A stretch of 60,079 bases of DNA from Labilithrix sp. GTDB taxonomy: Bacteria > Myxococcota > Polyangia > Polyangiales > Polyangiaceae. Under the pieces are notes generated by a model. The model made no database searches and was not told the DNA's origin. It worked only from the letters and a program-made list of their open reading frames with translations. The stretch's first letter is position 1; the number at the start of each line of letters is the position of its first letter. The DNA lies in NCBI GenBank assembly GCA_028287035.1, contig JAQBQL010000004.1:1-60079 (forward strand), read 5' to 3'. Made by a program: the position numbers and the translations under genes. This document shows positions 49,785-58,169 of this stretch, piece after piece.

Positions 49785-50870
49785 TCAGCCGCTCGCGGCG
49801 GCGACCTCCTTCGCCTCCTGCATCACGCGCTTCGAGCCGAGCTTCGCGAGCACCCCGAAGCCGATTGCCAGCCAGAGCGCCTCCTTCACGCGCTTCAGCA
49901 CCACGAAGGCGGGCCCGATCTCGGCGGCCCCCGGCACGCCGGCGCCCTCGAGGAGCGCGAGCCACCCGACGTCCTGCACGCCGATCCCGGAGGGCGCGAA
50001 GATGGCGGCCGACCGGACCACCGAGAGCGCCGCATCGAGCGCGAACATCTCGAAGATCCCGAGCGGGACGCCGAGGAGCTTCAGGATCACCACCGTCTCG
50101 ACGCCCTCGAAGAACCAGAGGAAGAAGAGCCGCCAGGCCGCCGCGGTCTCCACCTTCGGGCTCTTGGACAGAGCCGCGAGCTGCACGTCGGCCCGCGCGA
50201 AGCCATGCCGGCGGGCCTCGACCCACGCGCGGATGCGGACGAGCCGTGTCCGGCCGAGCAGCCCCGACACACGGCCCGCCACCTGACCACGCGCCGCGAG
50301 CGCCTCGAAGCCGATCGAGAAGAGCGCGAGCCCGGCCGCGCTGCCGAAGCACAGGTAGACGAGGAGCGACGATCCGAAGAGCCCGCGCGAGGCGCGCAGC
50401 AGCACCCCGAGGCCCGCGAGCGAGGCGAGCGCCACGTACGTCGCGTGGCCGCGCACCACCGTCCACCGCTTGGCCGTGGACGCGGCGAACACGTCCTCGG
50501 GCGGCGTTCCGGCGCGGCGCGAGACGAGGATCGGCGCGAGCGCCTCGGCCCACACGAGCCCGACCGGGATGCTGTTCGACACCGCCTCGGTCGCGAGCCG
50601 GATCTCGAAGAGCGTCCGCACCTTCACCGGTCGACCGATCCCGCCGAGGAGCACCTTCCAGGCCCAGGCATCGAACGCGAGCGCCGTCGGGAACCACGGC
50701 AGGACGAGCACCGCGAGCGGCCCCATCCCGCGGATGTGCCCCCACGCGAGCCTCAGGTCGGCATGGGCGAGCGCGCGCACGAAGAGGGCGAGGCAGCCGA
50801 GGAACAGCACCCACCGCAGGGCGACGAGCGCTCGTTTCCCGGCGCTCTTGCCCTGCTGCGGCTCCTCCAT
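49785..50870 (-). CDS. Lysylphosphatidylglycerol synthase TM region / UPF0104 flippase-like protein
   Basis: This 361-residue integral membrane protein has about eight helices and the LPG_synthase_TM (UPF0104) pattern: RLATEAVSNSIPVGLVWAEA, WFFEGVETVVILKLLGVPL, and AAIFAPSGIGVQDVGWLALL. Such proteins form the flippase half of MprF or stand alone as lipid or glycolipid transporters. No synthase domain is fused, so lipid translocation is the likelier role. ATG at 50870 is chosen because a promoter-like TTGACG-17 nt-GACCCT ends 6 nt upstream. The gene lies between two GH13 lipoprotein genes: convergent with the first (7-bp gap), divergent from the second. Confidence 0.78.
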   Translation of the reverse strand: MEEPQQGKSAGKRALVALRWVLFLGCLALFVRALAHADLRLAWGHIRGMGPLAVLVLPWFPTALAFDAWAWKVLLGGIGRPVKVRTLFEIRLATEAVSNSIPVGLVWAEALAPILVSRRAGTPPEDVFAASTAKRWTVVRGHATYVALASLAGLGVLLRASRGLFGSSLLVYLCFGSAAGLALFSIGFEALAARGQVAGRVSGLLGRTRLVRIRAWVEARRHGFARADVQLAALSKSPKVETAAAWRLFFLWFFEGVETVVILKLLGVPLGIFEMFALDAALSVVRSAAIFAPSGIGVQDVGWLALLEGAGVPGAAEIGPAFVVLKRVKEALWLAIGFGVLAKLGSKRVMQEAKEVAAASG

Positions 50871-50876
50871 CGCTCC

Positions 50877-50905
50877 AGGGTCGACGTCTGGACGCACCAC
50901 GTCAA
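50877..50905 (-). promoter_or_regulatory. Sigma-70-like promoter for the UPF0104 gene (TTGACG-17-GACCCT)
   Basis: On the minus strand, TTGACG (complement of 50900-50905) is spaced 17 nt from GACCCT (complement of 50877-50882), which ends 6 nt before the ATG. It is the best -35/-10 pair seen on this strand. Confidence 0.45.
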
Positions 50906-50940
50906 TGCGGCGCGACGGGTCCACGTCACTCAGGCCTGAG

Positions 50941-50968
50941 TTGACAATCCTGGACGCTCAGACAATGT
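50941..50968 (+). promoter_or_regulatory. Sigma-70-like promoter for the second GH13 gene (TTGACA-16-CAATGT)
   Basis: A perfect TTGACA at 50941-50946 is rare in this GC-rich DNA. CAATGT follows after 16 nt. The predicted start gives a leader of about 17 nt that contains GGAG 5 nt before the ATG. Confidence 0.45.
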
Positions 50969-50991
50969 GAGCCACCTTTTCCCGGAGCCGC

Positions 50992-53052
50992 ATGTCCTTC
51001 CGTCGTCATTCCGTGGGTGTCCTGGCGTTCTGCAGTGCGGTCCTCGGCGCGTGGGCGCTCCCGGCCTGCGGTTCCGACGAGACGAACAACCGGGACACCG
51101 GCGAGCCGCCCGACGCGCAGGCGTTCAACCCGGGGAACGGCGGCAACGGCGGCTACGGCTACGGCAATGGCCCCGAGCAGCCCTTCGTCTGCCCTGACGC
51201 GCTGAAGCGCTGCGCCCACACCATCACGTACCCGTTCACGAACGAGACGTCGGTCGAGGTCCGCGGCGACTTCGGCGGCGAGGAGACGTGGGTGACCGGC
51301 AAGCCGATGACCCACAAGGGCGCGGTGTGGACGGTCGACCTGAACATCCCGTTCGACAAGGCGATCCAGTTCAAGTTCTTCGTGAACGGCACGACGTGGG
51401 TCATCGATCCCGCGCAGCCCACCCTCACCGACGCCAACTCGAACACCAACAACACGTTCGCCGGCACGACGTGCGACCCCGCGATCTGCGAGGAAGAGGG
51501 CCAGCTTCCGGCCGGCGTCTACGACTGGCGCGACTCGGTGATCTACTTCACGTTCGTCGACCGCTTCTTCAACGGCAACACCGCCAACGACTGCGACGTG
51601 AACGGCGTCAGCGGTGGCACGAAGTCGATCGCCAACTACCAGGGCGGCGACTGGGCGGGCGTCACCCAGAAGATCAACGACGGGTACTTCAACGACCTCA
51701 ACGTCAACACGCTGTGGGTCACGGTCCCGTTCGACAACCCGAACGTCGCGGGCCTCGGCACGGGCGGCGACAACCACCTGTACTCGGGCTACCACGGCTA
51801 CTGGCCGAAGCTCGATAGCAGCGACCCCACCGTTCTCGGCTCGGAGAGCTGCTTCGGCACCTTCGCCGAGCTGAAGGGCCTCGTCAGCGCGGCGCACCTG
51901 AAGGGCCTCAAGGTCATCTTCGACTACGCGATGGTGCACGTGCACAACTCGTCGGCCATCTACGCCCAGCACAACGACTGGTTCTGGCCGAACAGCAAGA
52001 ATGGCTCGGCCGACTGCGTGTGCGGCGGCGCCTCTTGCTCGTGGGAGACCGACGCGCAGCGCTGCTGGTTCACCGACTACCTTCCGCACTGGAACTACAC
52101 GAACAGCGCGGCGCGCGACTACTCGGTCTCGCAGGCGGTCTCGTGGGTCACGCAGACCGGCGTCGACGGCTTCCGGGCCGACGCGATCAAACACGTCGAC
52201 ATCTCGTGGCTCACGCAGCTGCGCGCGAAGATCAAGAGCGACGTCCTCGCGACGCAGACGCCGCCGCAGCGCTTCTACATGGTCGGCGAGACGTACGACT
52301 TCGGGAACCGCGATCTCCTCAAGCAGTACGTCGACCCGTCGACGAAGCTCGACGGCCAGTTCGACTTCCCGCTCCGCGCGAACCTCGTGCAGGCCGTGAT
52401 CATGCGGACCGAGAGCATGAGCGACCTCGCGTCGTTCATGAACGGCAACGACTATTATTACGGCGCGAACGCGATCATGAGCACGTTCATCGGCAACCAC
52501 GACCTGCCGCGCGTCATCCATCTCGCCGCGAACAGCCGCCCGTGGGGCGACAACCAGGCGGCCGACGGCAAGGACCGCGCATGGTCGAACCAGCCGGGCG
52601 CGGTCGCCGAGCTCGAGGCCTACGAGCGCGTGGCCAACGCGTTCGGTGTACTCTACACCAACCGCGGCGCGCCGCTCGTCTACTACGGCGACGAGATCGG
52701 TCTGCCCGGCGCCGGCGACCCCGACAACCGCCGCTTCATGCAGTGGTCGGGTCTCGACAGCAAGCAGACGTTCCTCAAGCAGCGGCTCGCCAAGCTCGGG
52801 GAGATCCGCGGCAAGCATCCGGCGCTCCGCCGCGGGACGCGCACGACGCTCGAGTCGAGCCAGGATCTCTGGGCCTACAGCCGCGTGACGACCGGCGACA
52901 CGGTGTACGTCGCGGTCAACCGCAGCGACGACGCGCAGACGATGACCACGCTGCCGACGGGCACGTACTCCGAGCTCCTCACGGGGCAGGACGCGAGCGG
53001 TCCTTCCGTCTCGATCCCGCCGCGCCAGACCCGCATCTTCGTCGCGAAGTAG
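50992..53052 (+). CDS. GH13 alpha-amylase-family lipoprotein (second copy)
   Basis: This is a 686-residue exported glycosidase. The signal ends GAWALPACGS (LPAC lipobox) and is followed by a Gly/Asn-rich linker and an N-terminal beta domain (HTITYPFTNETSVEVRGDF, CBM-like). GH13 barrel residues are D397 (GFRADAI), E433 (MVGETYD) and D504 (IGNHDLP). Its Cys cluster C342-C344-C349-C358 has the same spacing as in the upstream GH13 protein. The many Asn residues and NxYxxN segments suggest carbohydrate contact. The ATG has GGAG 5 nt upstream. It probably degrades starch or glycogen at the surface together with its paralogue. Confidence 0.87.
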   Translation: MSFRRHSVGVLAFCSAVLGAWALPACGSDETNNRDTGEPPDAQAFNPGNGGNGGYGYGNGPEQPFVCPDALKRCAHTITYPFTNETSVEVRGDFGGEETWVTGKPMTHKGAVWTVDLNIPFDKAIQFKFFVNGTTWVIDPAQPTLTDANSNTNNTFAGTTCDPAICEEEGQLPAGVYDWRDSVIYFTFVDRFFNGNTANDCDVNGVSGGTKSIANYQGGDWAGVTQKINDGYFNDLNVNTLWVTVPFDNPNVAGLGTGGDNHLYSGYHGYWPKLDSSDPTVLGSESCFGTFAELKGLVSAAHLKGLKVIFDYAMVHVHNSSAIYAQHNDWFWPNSKNGSADCVCGGASCSWETDAQRCWFTDYLPHWNYTNSAARDYSVSQAVSWVTQTGVDGFRADAIKHVDISWLTQLRAKIKSDVLATQTPPQRFYMVGETYDFGNRDLLKQYVDPSTKLDGQFDFPLRANLVQAVIMRTESMSDLASFMNGNDYYYGANAIMSTFIGNHDLPRVIHLAANSRPWGDNQAADGKDRAWSNQPGAVAELEAYERVANAFGVLYTNRGAPLVYYGDEIGLPGAGDPDNRRFMQWSGLDSKQTFLKQRLAKLGEIRGKHPALRRGTRTTLESSQDLWAYSRVTTGDTVYVAVNRSDDAQTMTTLPTGTYSELLTGQDASGPSVSIPPRQTRIFVAK

Positions 53053-53073
53053 GCGCGCCAGGGCGGCGGGGGT

Positions 53074-53079
53074 TACCCT
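53074..53079 (+). promoter_or_regulatory. Candidate -10 (TACCCT) for the small lipoprotein gene
   Basis: TACCCT ends 6 nt before the ATG at 53086. There is no SD between them. Confidence 0.45.
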
Positions 53080-53085
53080 CGCCGC

Positions 53086-53499
53086 ATGCGGATCGCGCTC
53101 TTCCTGGTCCTTTCGCTCGCCGCCTGCAGCTCCGAACGTCCGCACGCCGCGGCGCCGTCGCGGGCTCCTGCCGACGCCGGAGTCGCCGCCGCCGTCGCGC
53201 CGGAGCCCGACGCGTCGGGCGACAGCCCCGCGCAGGCGCGGCCGCGCAAGCCGTTCCCGATCCACAGCTCGTGCCCGGACGTGGTCACCCTCGCGTTCGG
53301 CGACGATCCGAAGGCGCCCGGAGCAGGTCGGCGGACGCTCGCCGGCAACTCCGAGATCCAGGGCCCGCGCGACGTCGAAGGAAAAGCCGTGGTGAACCTG
53401 CTCGACGACAAGGGCGAGCCGATCGCCAAGGTGCACGTCACGCGTGGAATGAAGGGCGTCGAGGTCGGTCGTAGCTGCCGGACGCTCGACGCGCGCTGA
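53086..53499 (+). CDS. Small lipoprotein, unknown function
   Basis: This 137-residue exported protein has the signal MRIALFLVLSLAACSSE with a textbook LAAC lipobox, an Ala/Pro/Asp linker, then a small domain with two Cys (HSSCPDVV and GRSCRTL) and the strand-rich segment VEGKAVVNLLDDKGEPIAKV. No family recognised. It follows the second GH13 gene by 33 bp but has its own TACCCT hexamer 6 nt upstream of the ATG. Confidence 0.7.
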   Translation: MRIALFLVLSLAACSSERPHAAAPSRAPADAGVAAAVAPEPDASGDSPAQARPRKPFPIHSSCPDVVTLAFGDDPKAPGAGRRTLAGNSEIQGPRDVEGKAVVNLLDDKGEPIAKVHVTRGMKGVEVGRSCRTLDAR

Positions 53500-53517
53500 T
53501 CCGGCAACCGCTTGGGC

Positions 53518-53523
53518 TAGGAT
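53518..53523 (+). promoter_or_regulatory. Candidate -10 (TAGGAT) for the kelch-like gene
   Basis: The hexamer overlaps an in-frame ATG at 53522 but ends 7 nt before a GTG at 53531. By the local pattern the GTG is the start. Confidence 0.4.
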
Positions 53524-53530
53524 GGCGCTC

Positions 53531-54772
53531 GTGACCGTCCGCGCCCGCAGCTCGCGCCTCCGCAACGCGGCCGCGCCGCTCGTCTCGCTCTCGCTGGGCG
53601 CGGCCTGCGCCCTCGCCGGCTGCGGCCTCCTCGGCGCGCCGGGCGGCTATTCGGGCGGCGATGACGACGGCCTCGACGGCAGCGCCGACACCGCCTCGCC
53701 GCCCGACGCGGCGCCCGCCGACACCGCCGTCACGCTGCCCGACGGCAACGTCGTGCCGGGCTCCATCGGGACCCTCGCGGTCGTCGCCGGCGAGCGCGAC
53801 CCCACCTCGGCCGACGACGATCCCGCGTGGTCCGCCGACGCGTGGTCGGGCGTCCTCGACGACGAGGGCCGCGTCTCCTCTTGGCGCATCGAGAAGAGCG
53901 CGCCGGTCACGGGCTCCATCGACTCCTCGGGCCTCGTCGGCACGACGTGGATGATGATCGACGTCGGCTTCGGCATCGGCGGCGGCCGGGGCACCGCCCT
54001 CCAGAGCACGTCGTGGGGCCCCGGCTTCACCGGCGCGTGGGTCGCGAACGGCGCGTTCGGATACCCGGGCGGCCTCGCCGAGGCCACGCGCACGTTCTTC
54101 GGCGCCCACCTCGCCTACGTCGGCGGCACCCGCACCGTGGCCGTCGACGGCGGCACGAACACCTTCTACGCGAACGAGATCCACACCGCGCCCATCGACG
54201 CGTCCAAGAACACGCTCGGACCGTCGGTCGACGGCGCCGTCCAGCTGCTCCATGCGAGGGCGCGGCCCGCCGTGGCGATCGGCAAGGACCGCGCGTACGT
54301 CGTCGGCGGTCGCGTGCCCGGCGGCGGCTTCACGGGCTCGGTGGAGATGGCGCCGATCGACACGGGCGCGGGCACCTTCCAGGCGTTCGTAGATCAGCCG
54401 TCGCTCACGACGGGCGGCGCGGAGCACAAGGTGCAGTCCCCGGCCGTGGCGCTCGCGGGAGGCTTCCTGTTCGTCGCCGGCGGCCGCGCGCCGGGCAACG
54501 GACCTACCGACGTCGTCCTCGCCGCTCCCATCGACGGCGTGACCGGCACGGTCGGCGACTTCAAGACGCTCACCAAGCTGCCCGCGCCGCTCCGCGACCA
54601 CGCGTTCGTCGCGTTCAAGGACCGGCTCTACGTCGTCGGCGGCGTCGGGGCGACCACGCGGTCGGACGCCGTGTACTCTGCACGCATCGCCGCGGACGGA
54701 ACCATCGGCGCCTGGGACACGGACGCGAAGCTGCCCGGGGCCCGCTCGAGCCTCGCGGCGCTGGCCTACTGA
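53531..54772 (+). CDS. Kelch-like beta-propeller lipoprotein
   Basis: This 413-residue exported protein has the signal GAACALAGCGLLG with a perfect LAGC lipobox, then an Asp/Ala/Pro linker. The rest contains kelch-like blades with VGG or AGG turns and strands such as DRAYVVGGRVPGGGFTGSVEMA, FLFVAGGRAPG and DRLYVVGGVGATTRSDAVYSA. Beta-propellers of this type bind partners or glycans at the cell surface. The GTG start at 53531 is preferred; an ATG 9 nt earlier is possible. The next gene begins 2 nt after the stop, so the two form an operon. Confidence 0.72.
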   Translation: MTVRARSSRLRNAAAPLVSLSLGAACALAGCGLLGAPGGYSGGDDDGLDGSADTASPPDAAPADTAVTLPDGNVVPGSIGTLAVVAGERDPTSADDDPAWSADAWSGVLDDEGRVSSWRIEKSAPVTGSIDSSGLVGTTWMMIDVGFGIGGGRGTALQSTSWGPGFTGAWVANGAFGYPGGLAEATRTFFGAHLAYVGGTRTVAVDGGTNTFYANEIHTAPIDASKNTLGPSVDGAVQLLHARARPAVAIGKDRAYVVGGRVPGGGFTGSVEMAPIDTGAGTFQAFVDQPSLTTGGAEHKVQSPAVALAGGFLFVAGGRAPGNGPTDVVLAAPIDGVTGTVGDFKTLTKLPAPLRDHAFVAFKDRLYVVGGVGATTRSDAVYSARIAADGTIGAWDTDAKLPGARSSLAALAY

Positions 54773-54774
54773 CC

Positions 54775-55617
54775 ATGAACTCCTCGAAACGTCGGCCGTT
54801 CTTCTTCTTCGTCGGCGGAATCACCCTCTGCCTGACCACCTTCGGCGCCGCCCCGGCGCGGGCGGACTCCACGTGCATCTCGGCCTACGAACAAGCACAG
54901 ACGCTCCGCAAGGACGGCAAGCCGCAGGCCGCGAAGGCGCAGGCGCAGATCTGCGCGCAGGCGTCGTGTCCGTCGCTCCTCGTGAAGGACTGCTCGCGCT
55001 GGCAGACCGAGCTCGAGGCGCTGATCCCGACGGTCCTCCTCGATGCGCGCGCGCCGAGCGGGGGCCTTCGCGCCGACGTGAGGGTGAAGGTCGACGGCAA
55101 CGTCGTCGCCGAGAAGATCGACGGCCGCGCGATCGCGATCGAGGCCGGCGCGCACGCGTTCACGTTCGAGGCCGAGGGCGCAGCGACCGTCGAGCAGACC
55201 GTCACGCTGAAGGAAGGCGAGCGGAACCGGAAGGTCTCCGTGACGATGCTGCCCGCGCCGGTCACGTCCACGACGGCGAGTCCGGTTCCCACGGGGGCCT
55301 GGGTGTTCGGCGGCGTGGCCGTCGCGGCGCTCGCGACGTCGGCGGTCTTCGCGATCGACGGCCTCGGCAAGAAGAGCGACCTCGACCAGTGTCGGCCCCG
55401 CTGCGCTGCGGGCGACGTGGACGCGATGTCGGCGCGCTTCACCCTGGCCGACGTTGCGCTCGGCGCGGGCGTCGTCGCGGGTGCGGCGGCGCTCTACCTC
55501 TTCTTCGCCCGTCCCGGCGGCGAGCCGAAGAGCTCGGCGAGGGCCTCCTCCGTCCCCTCGCCGTTCGCGGGTCCGATCAACGGCGGAGCCGCCGCGGGGC
55601 TGTCGGGGCGCTTCTGA
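54775..55617 (+). CDS. Exported PEGA-like protein with membrane anchor
   Basis: This 280-residue protein has a Sec signal (FFFFVGGITLCLTTFGAAPARAD) followed by a helical, Cys-containing region (TCISAYEQAQTLRKDGKPQA, with C..C pairs) and a beta-sandwich PEGA-like domain (VRVKVDGNVVAEKIDGRAIAIEAGAHAFTF). Near the C-terminus are two hydrophobic helices (TGAWVFGGVAVAALATSAVFAI and LGAGVVAGAAALYLFFA). This arrangement is frequent among myxobacterial proteins encoded beside kinases or surface lipoproteins. It is coupled to the kelch-like gene (2-nt gap) and likely works with it. Function unknown. Confidence 0.75.
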   Translation: MNSSKRRPFFFFVGGITLCLTTFGAAPARADSTCISAYEQAQTLRKDGKPQAAKAQAQICAQASCPSLLVKDCSRWQTELEALIPTVLLDARAPSGGLRADVRVKVDGNVVAEKIDGRAIAIEAGAHAFTFEAEGAATVEQTVTLKEGERNRKVSVTMLPAPVTSTTASPVPTGAWVFGGVAVAALATSAVFAIDGLGKKSDLDQCRPRCAAGDVDAMSARFTLADVALGAGVVAGAAALYLFFARPGGEPKSSARASSVPSPFAGPINGGAAAGLSGRF

Positions 55618-55840
55618 ACGAGCCTCGGCCCGGTCGGAAGAGCACGAACCGGACCATCCAAAAAAGGATAGCTCCGGCCTTCGCGGGCACGGATCACGGC
55701 TTGCGCGCGGAACGCCCTGCGCTATGTCGGGCGTTCTCGTTGGCGCGTCGGCGGCGAGAGACGGTGGCGCTCGCAGCGCTGGTCCCCGTGGTGACCAGGG
55801 CGGCTCGGCAGTGGAGAGGCGCGGGAGGCGTGCAGGTACG
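55618..55840. other. 223-bp gap, no gene seen
   Basis: After the PEGA-like gene there is a weak inverted repeat (CCGGT at 55630-55634 with ACCGG at 55648-55652) and an A6 run between ATCC and GGAT (near 55656-55669). These could end transcription but lack a T tract on the plus strand. The remaining bases show no convincing ORF or promoter hexamer before the next gene. Confidence 0.5.
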
Positions 55841-56278
55841 ATGAAGGAGGACGACGCATTGACGCAAGCGGCAAACTCGACGGGCTCCCGTAAAGCGGTA
55901 GACTCCCGGAACCTCGTGTCCTCTTCTTCGCGTAAGAGCCCTGATTCCTCCCGCCTCACCATCGAGGCGCTCTACTCGATCCAGACGACCGGCCCCGTGT
56001 CGTCGCGGCCGAACCGCGACCCGCGCGAGCCGATCAGCGAGCGCGGTGCGTGCGCCGACGACTGCCCCGACGAGGGCGAGCGTGCGCGCCTCATCAGCGA
56101 TATCTCGCGCCTGATCCGCGAGCCGCAGATGCCCGAGCCCACGCGCTGCGCGGGTCTCACGCTCATCGGCTGGCTCGCGCGCCGGATGCCGGGCGAAGCC
56201 CCGCATGCCATCGGCGTGCACGAGGCGGCGCGTCAGTCCGAGCGCCGGATCCGCCCTGCCCAGCGCAAGCCGCGCTGA
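55841..56278 (+). CDS. Hypothetical 145-residue protein
   Basis: This soluble protein has no signal peptide or membrane helix. The N-terminal 40 residues are Ser/Asp/Lys-rich and probably disordered (NLVSSSSRKSPDSSRL). A short region follows with PNRDPREPISERG and two close Cys (GACADDC), then a helix (ERARLISDISRLIRE), MPEPTRC, and GLTLIGWLARRMPG. No family recognised. The frame continues far upstream, but codon choice and the ATG (CAGG 6 nt upstream, GGGAGG further) favour this start. It is followed 58 bp later by the cNMP-binding-like gene. Confidence 0.55.
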   Translation: MKEDDALTQAANSTGSRKAVDSRNLVSSSSRKSPDSSRLTIEALYSIQTTGPVSSRPNRDPREPISERGACADDCPDEGERARLISDISRLIREPQMPEPTRCAGLTLIGWLARRMPGEAPHAIGVHEAARQSERRIRPAQRKPR

Positions 56279-56292
56279 GGATCACGTTGCTT

Positions 56293-56322
56293 TTGCCGTG
56301 AGGCTCGGCACGTAGGTATCCT
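56293..56322 (+). promoter_or_regulatory. Possible promoter TTGCCG-18-TATCCT
   Basis: Each hexamer matches sigma-70 consensus at four of six positions, spaced 18 nt apart, and TATCCT ends 14 nt before the ATG at 56337. Confidence 0.35.
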
Positions 56323-56336
56323 GGGTCCGCGACATA

Positions 56337-58169
56337 ATGGGGATCCCTCCTGCCAGAGACACGGACGCCGAGGACGTCGCCTGGGGTCTCCAGACGGCCG
56401 ACACGCTCTGGAAGCGCGGCGAGCGCATCGACGCGGTCGTCTGGCTGCGCCGCGCCGCGCAGTCGGCCGGGGAGGCGAGCGACGACGATCGCGCCCTCGA
56501 GCTCGCCCGGAGCGCCGCCGAGCTCTCCGACTGGATGGCCTCCGGCGGGAGTGAGGCGCCGCCTCCCGTTGCGAGGAGCGGCCCGCCAACCTTCATCCCG
56601 GACGGCGAGCGGAACCCGCGAAACTCCATCGACGTCGAGCTCGACGAGCCGGCGAGCGCGCGTTCCGCGCCGCTGATCACGCAGCCGCCCGTCACCGCGC
56701 CTCCCGCGGCGACCGCACCACCGCCGGCGCTGCGACCCATGCCGCCGCAGAGCCGGCCGCCGTCGCAGCCGACGATGCAGACCGCTCAGCCCTCGTTCGA
56801 GGACGCGCCCGCCGACAGCGCGGACCCGGCACCGAGCGGCGAGCCGTCGTCCGGCCAGAACTCGGTACCTCCCGCGGAGCAGGTGCACGCCGGCCTCTTC
56901 AACCCGTGGGACGAGCGCGGCTCGGCGTTGCCTTCTGCGCCGGAGCCCGTGCCGCCGCCGCCGCTCGCGCCGACGTTCGGCGACGACGAGGAGGTCGTGA
57001 CGAGCGTTCGCTCTGCGCAGCTCCACGCGCAGCGCGCCGAGCTCATGGCCGCGGTGCTCGCCGGAACGCGCGTGCCGTCGACCGCCCCGTCGGCGCGCCC
57101 GAGCGCGTGGGCCGAGGATCCGAAGCCGGAGCCTCCGCGGAGCCTGCCGCCGCGCCCCGGCGGAGGAAAGCCCCCGCCGCTCCCGCCGCGCGCGCTGAAG
57201 AAGCCCCCCGTGCCGGTCGCGCCCGCTCCGCTCCGGGTTCGGTCCGAGCCGCCGCCCCCGCCGTCGGACTCCACGCTCGTCGCGACGTCCGTCATCACGC
57301 CGCCGCCCTCGGACGCGACGCTCGTCGCCGCGCCGGCTCACACGCCGCCGCCTCCGAGCCCCACCGATGTGACGACCTCGGCGCCGGCGATCCCGGCCGC
57401 TACGGCGATCCCGGCGGCGGTCTCCGCGACGCACGGCCCGCCGGATCTCGAGGCCGTCGAGGCCTTCGCGGACCTCCCCGACGACGCGCGCACCGCCTTC
57501 GCCGCCGCCGCGCAGGTGAGCGCGCTCGCCGAGGGCGAGGAGGTGAGCAGCTTCGCCCTCGCGTACATCCTGTCCGGCAGCGTCGACGTCGCCGCCACCA
57601 TGGTGGATGCCCCCGCCGCCCGGCTCGAGCAGGGCGCCGTGCTCCGCTCCCGCGGCACCACCGACGACGGCGTCCCGATGCGCCTCATCGGCGTGAGCAG
57701 CGGCGTCGTCGCGACCTGGACCGACGCCGCCGTGACGGAGGCGTTCCGCACGTGCCCCTGGGTCGAGGAGGACCTGCGGGTCGCCGCCGATCGCCTGCAG
57801 ACGCTCGTCGGCGTCACCATCGGACCCCTCGGCGAGCGCCTCGACGGCGCGATCCGCGAGCAGATCATCGGCAAGCTCACGATGCGCACGCTCATGGCCG
57901 GCGAGATCGTGGTCACGGGCGGCGAGCTGATGCCCGGCCTCCTGCTCGTGGGCGTCGGCAAGCTCGAGCTCTTCGACGGTGAGAAGGTCACCGGCGAGGT
58001 CGGCTCCGGCGAGTTCGTGTTCCCGACCGAGGTCCTCGGCGCCGGCAAGGCCCCGCTCACCGCGCGCGCCGGGCAGGGCGGCGCGCTCGTGCTCTTCGGC
58101 GACCGGATGATCGCCCAGGAGCTGCTCGTGACGTGCCCGCCGCTACTCGAGGTCTTCGCCGGGATGTGA
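56337..58169 (+). CDS. TPR-like/Pro-rich protein ending in two cNMP-binding-like folds
   Basis: This is a 610-residue soluble protein. The first 75 residues are helical and TPR-like (WLRRAAQSAGEASDDDRALE). Residues about 80-370 are a very Pro/Ala/Ser-rich, probably disordered linker. The C-terminal 235 residues contain two Crp/cNMP-binding-like beta-rolls (EAFADLPDDARTAF...ILSGSVDV and KLTMRTLMAGEIVVTGGELM...GVGKLELFDG). Neither roll shows the phosphate-binding GE(L)...RAA motif, so nucleotide binding is doubtful. There is no DNA-binding domain. It may be a scaffold or type VI/motility accessory protein; that is a guess. It overlaps the convergent lipoprotein gene by 27 bp. Confidence 0.72.
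   Translation: MGIPPARDTDAEDVAWGLQTADTLWKRGERIDAVVWLRRAAQSAGEASDDDRALELARSAAELSDWMASGGSEAPPPVARSGPPTFIPDGERNPRNSIDVELDEPASARSAPLITQPPVTAPPAATAPPPALRPMPPQSRPPSQPTMQTAQPSFEDAPADSADPAPSGEPSSGQNSVPPAEQVHAGLFNPWDERGSALPSAPEPVPPPPLAPTFGDDEEVVTSVRSAQLHAQRAELMAAVLAGTRVPSTAPSARPSAWAEDPKPEPPRSLPPRPGGGKPPPLPPRALKKPPVPVAPAPLRVRSEPPPPPSDSTLVATSVITPPPSDATLVAAPAHTPPPPSPTDVTTSAPAIPAATAIPAAVSATHGPPDLEAVEAFADLPDDARTAFAAAAQVSALAEGEEVSSFALAYILSGSVDVAATMVDAPAARLEQGAVLRSRGTTDDGVPMRLIGVSSGVVATWTDAAVTEAFRTCPWVEEDLRVAADRLQTLVGVTIGPLGERLDGAIREQIIGKLTMRTLMAGEIVVTGGELMPGLLLVGVGKLELFDGEKVTGEVGSGEFVFPTEVLGAGKAPLTARAGQGGALVLFGDRMIAQELLVTCPPLLEVFAGM

Noticed and set aside
55694..56221. 175-codon minus-strand frame opposite the hypothetical gene at 55841
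   Set aside because: It is Arg/Ala-rich with no motif or start signal, and the plus-strand frame has more protein-like composition.
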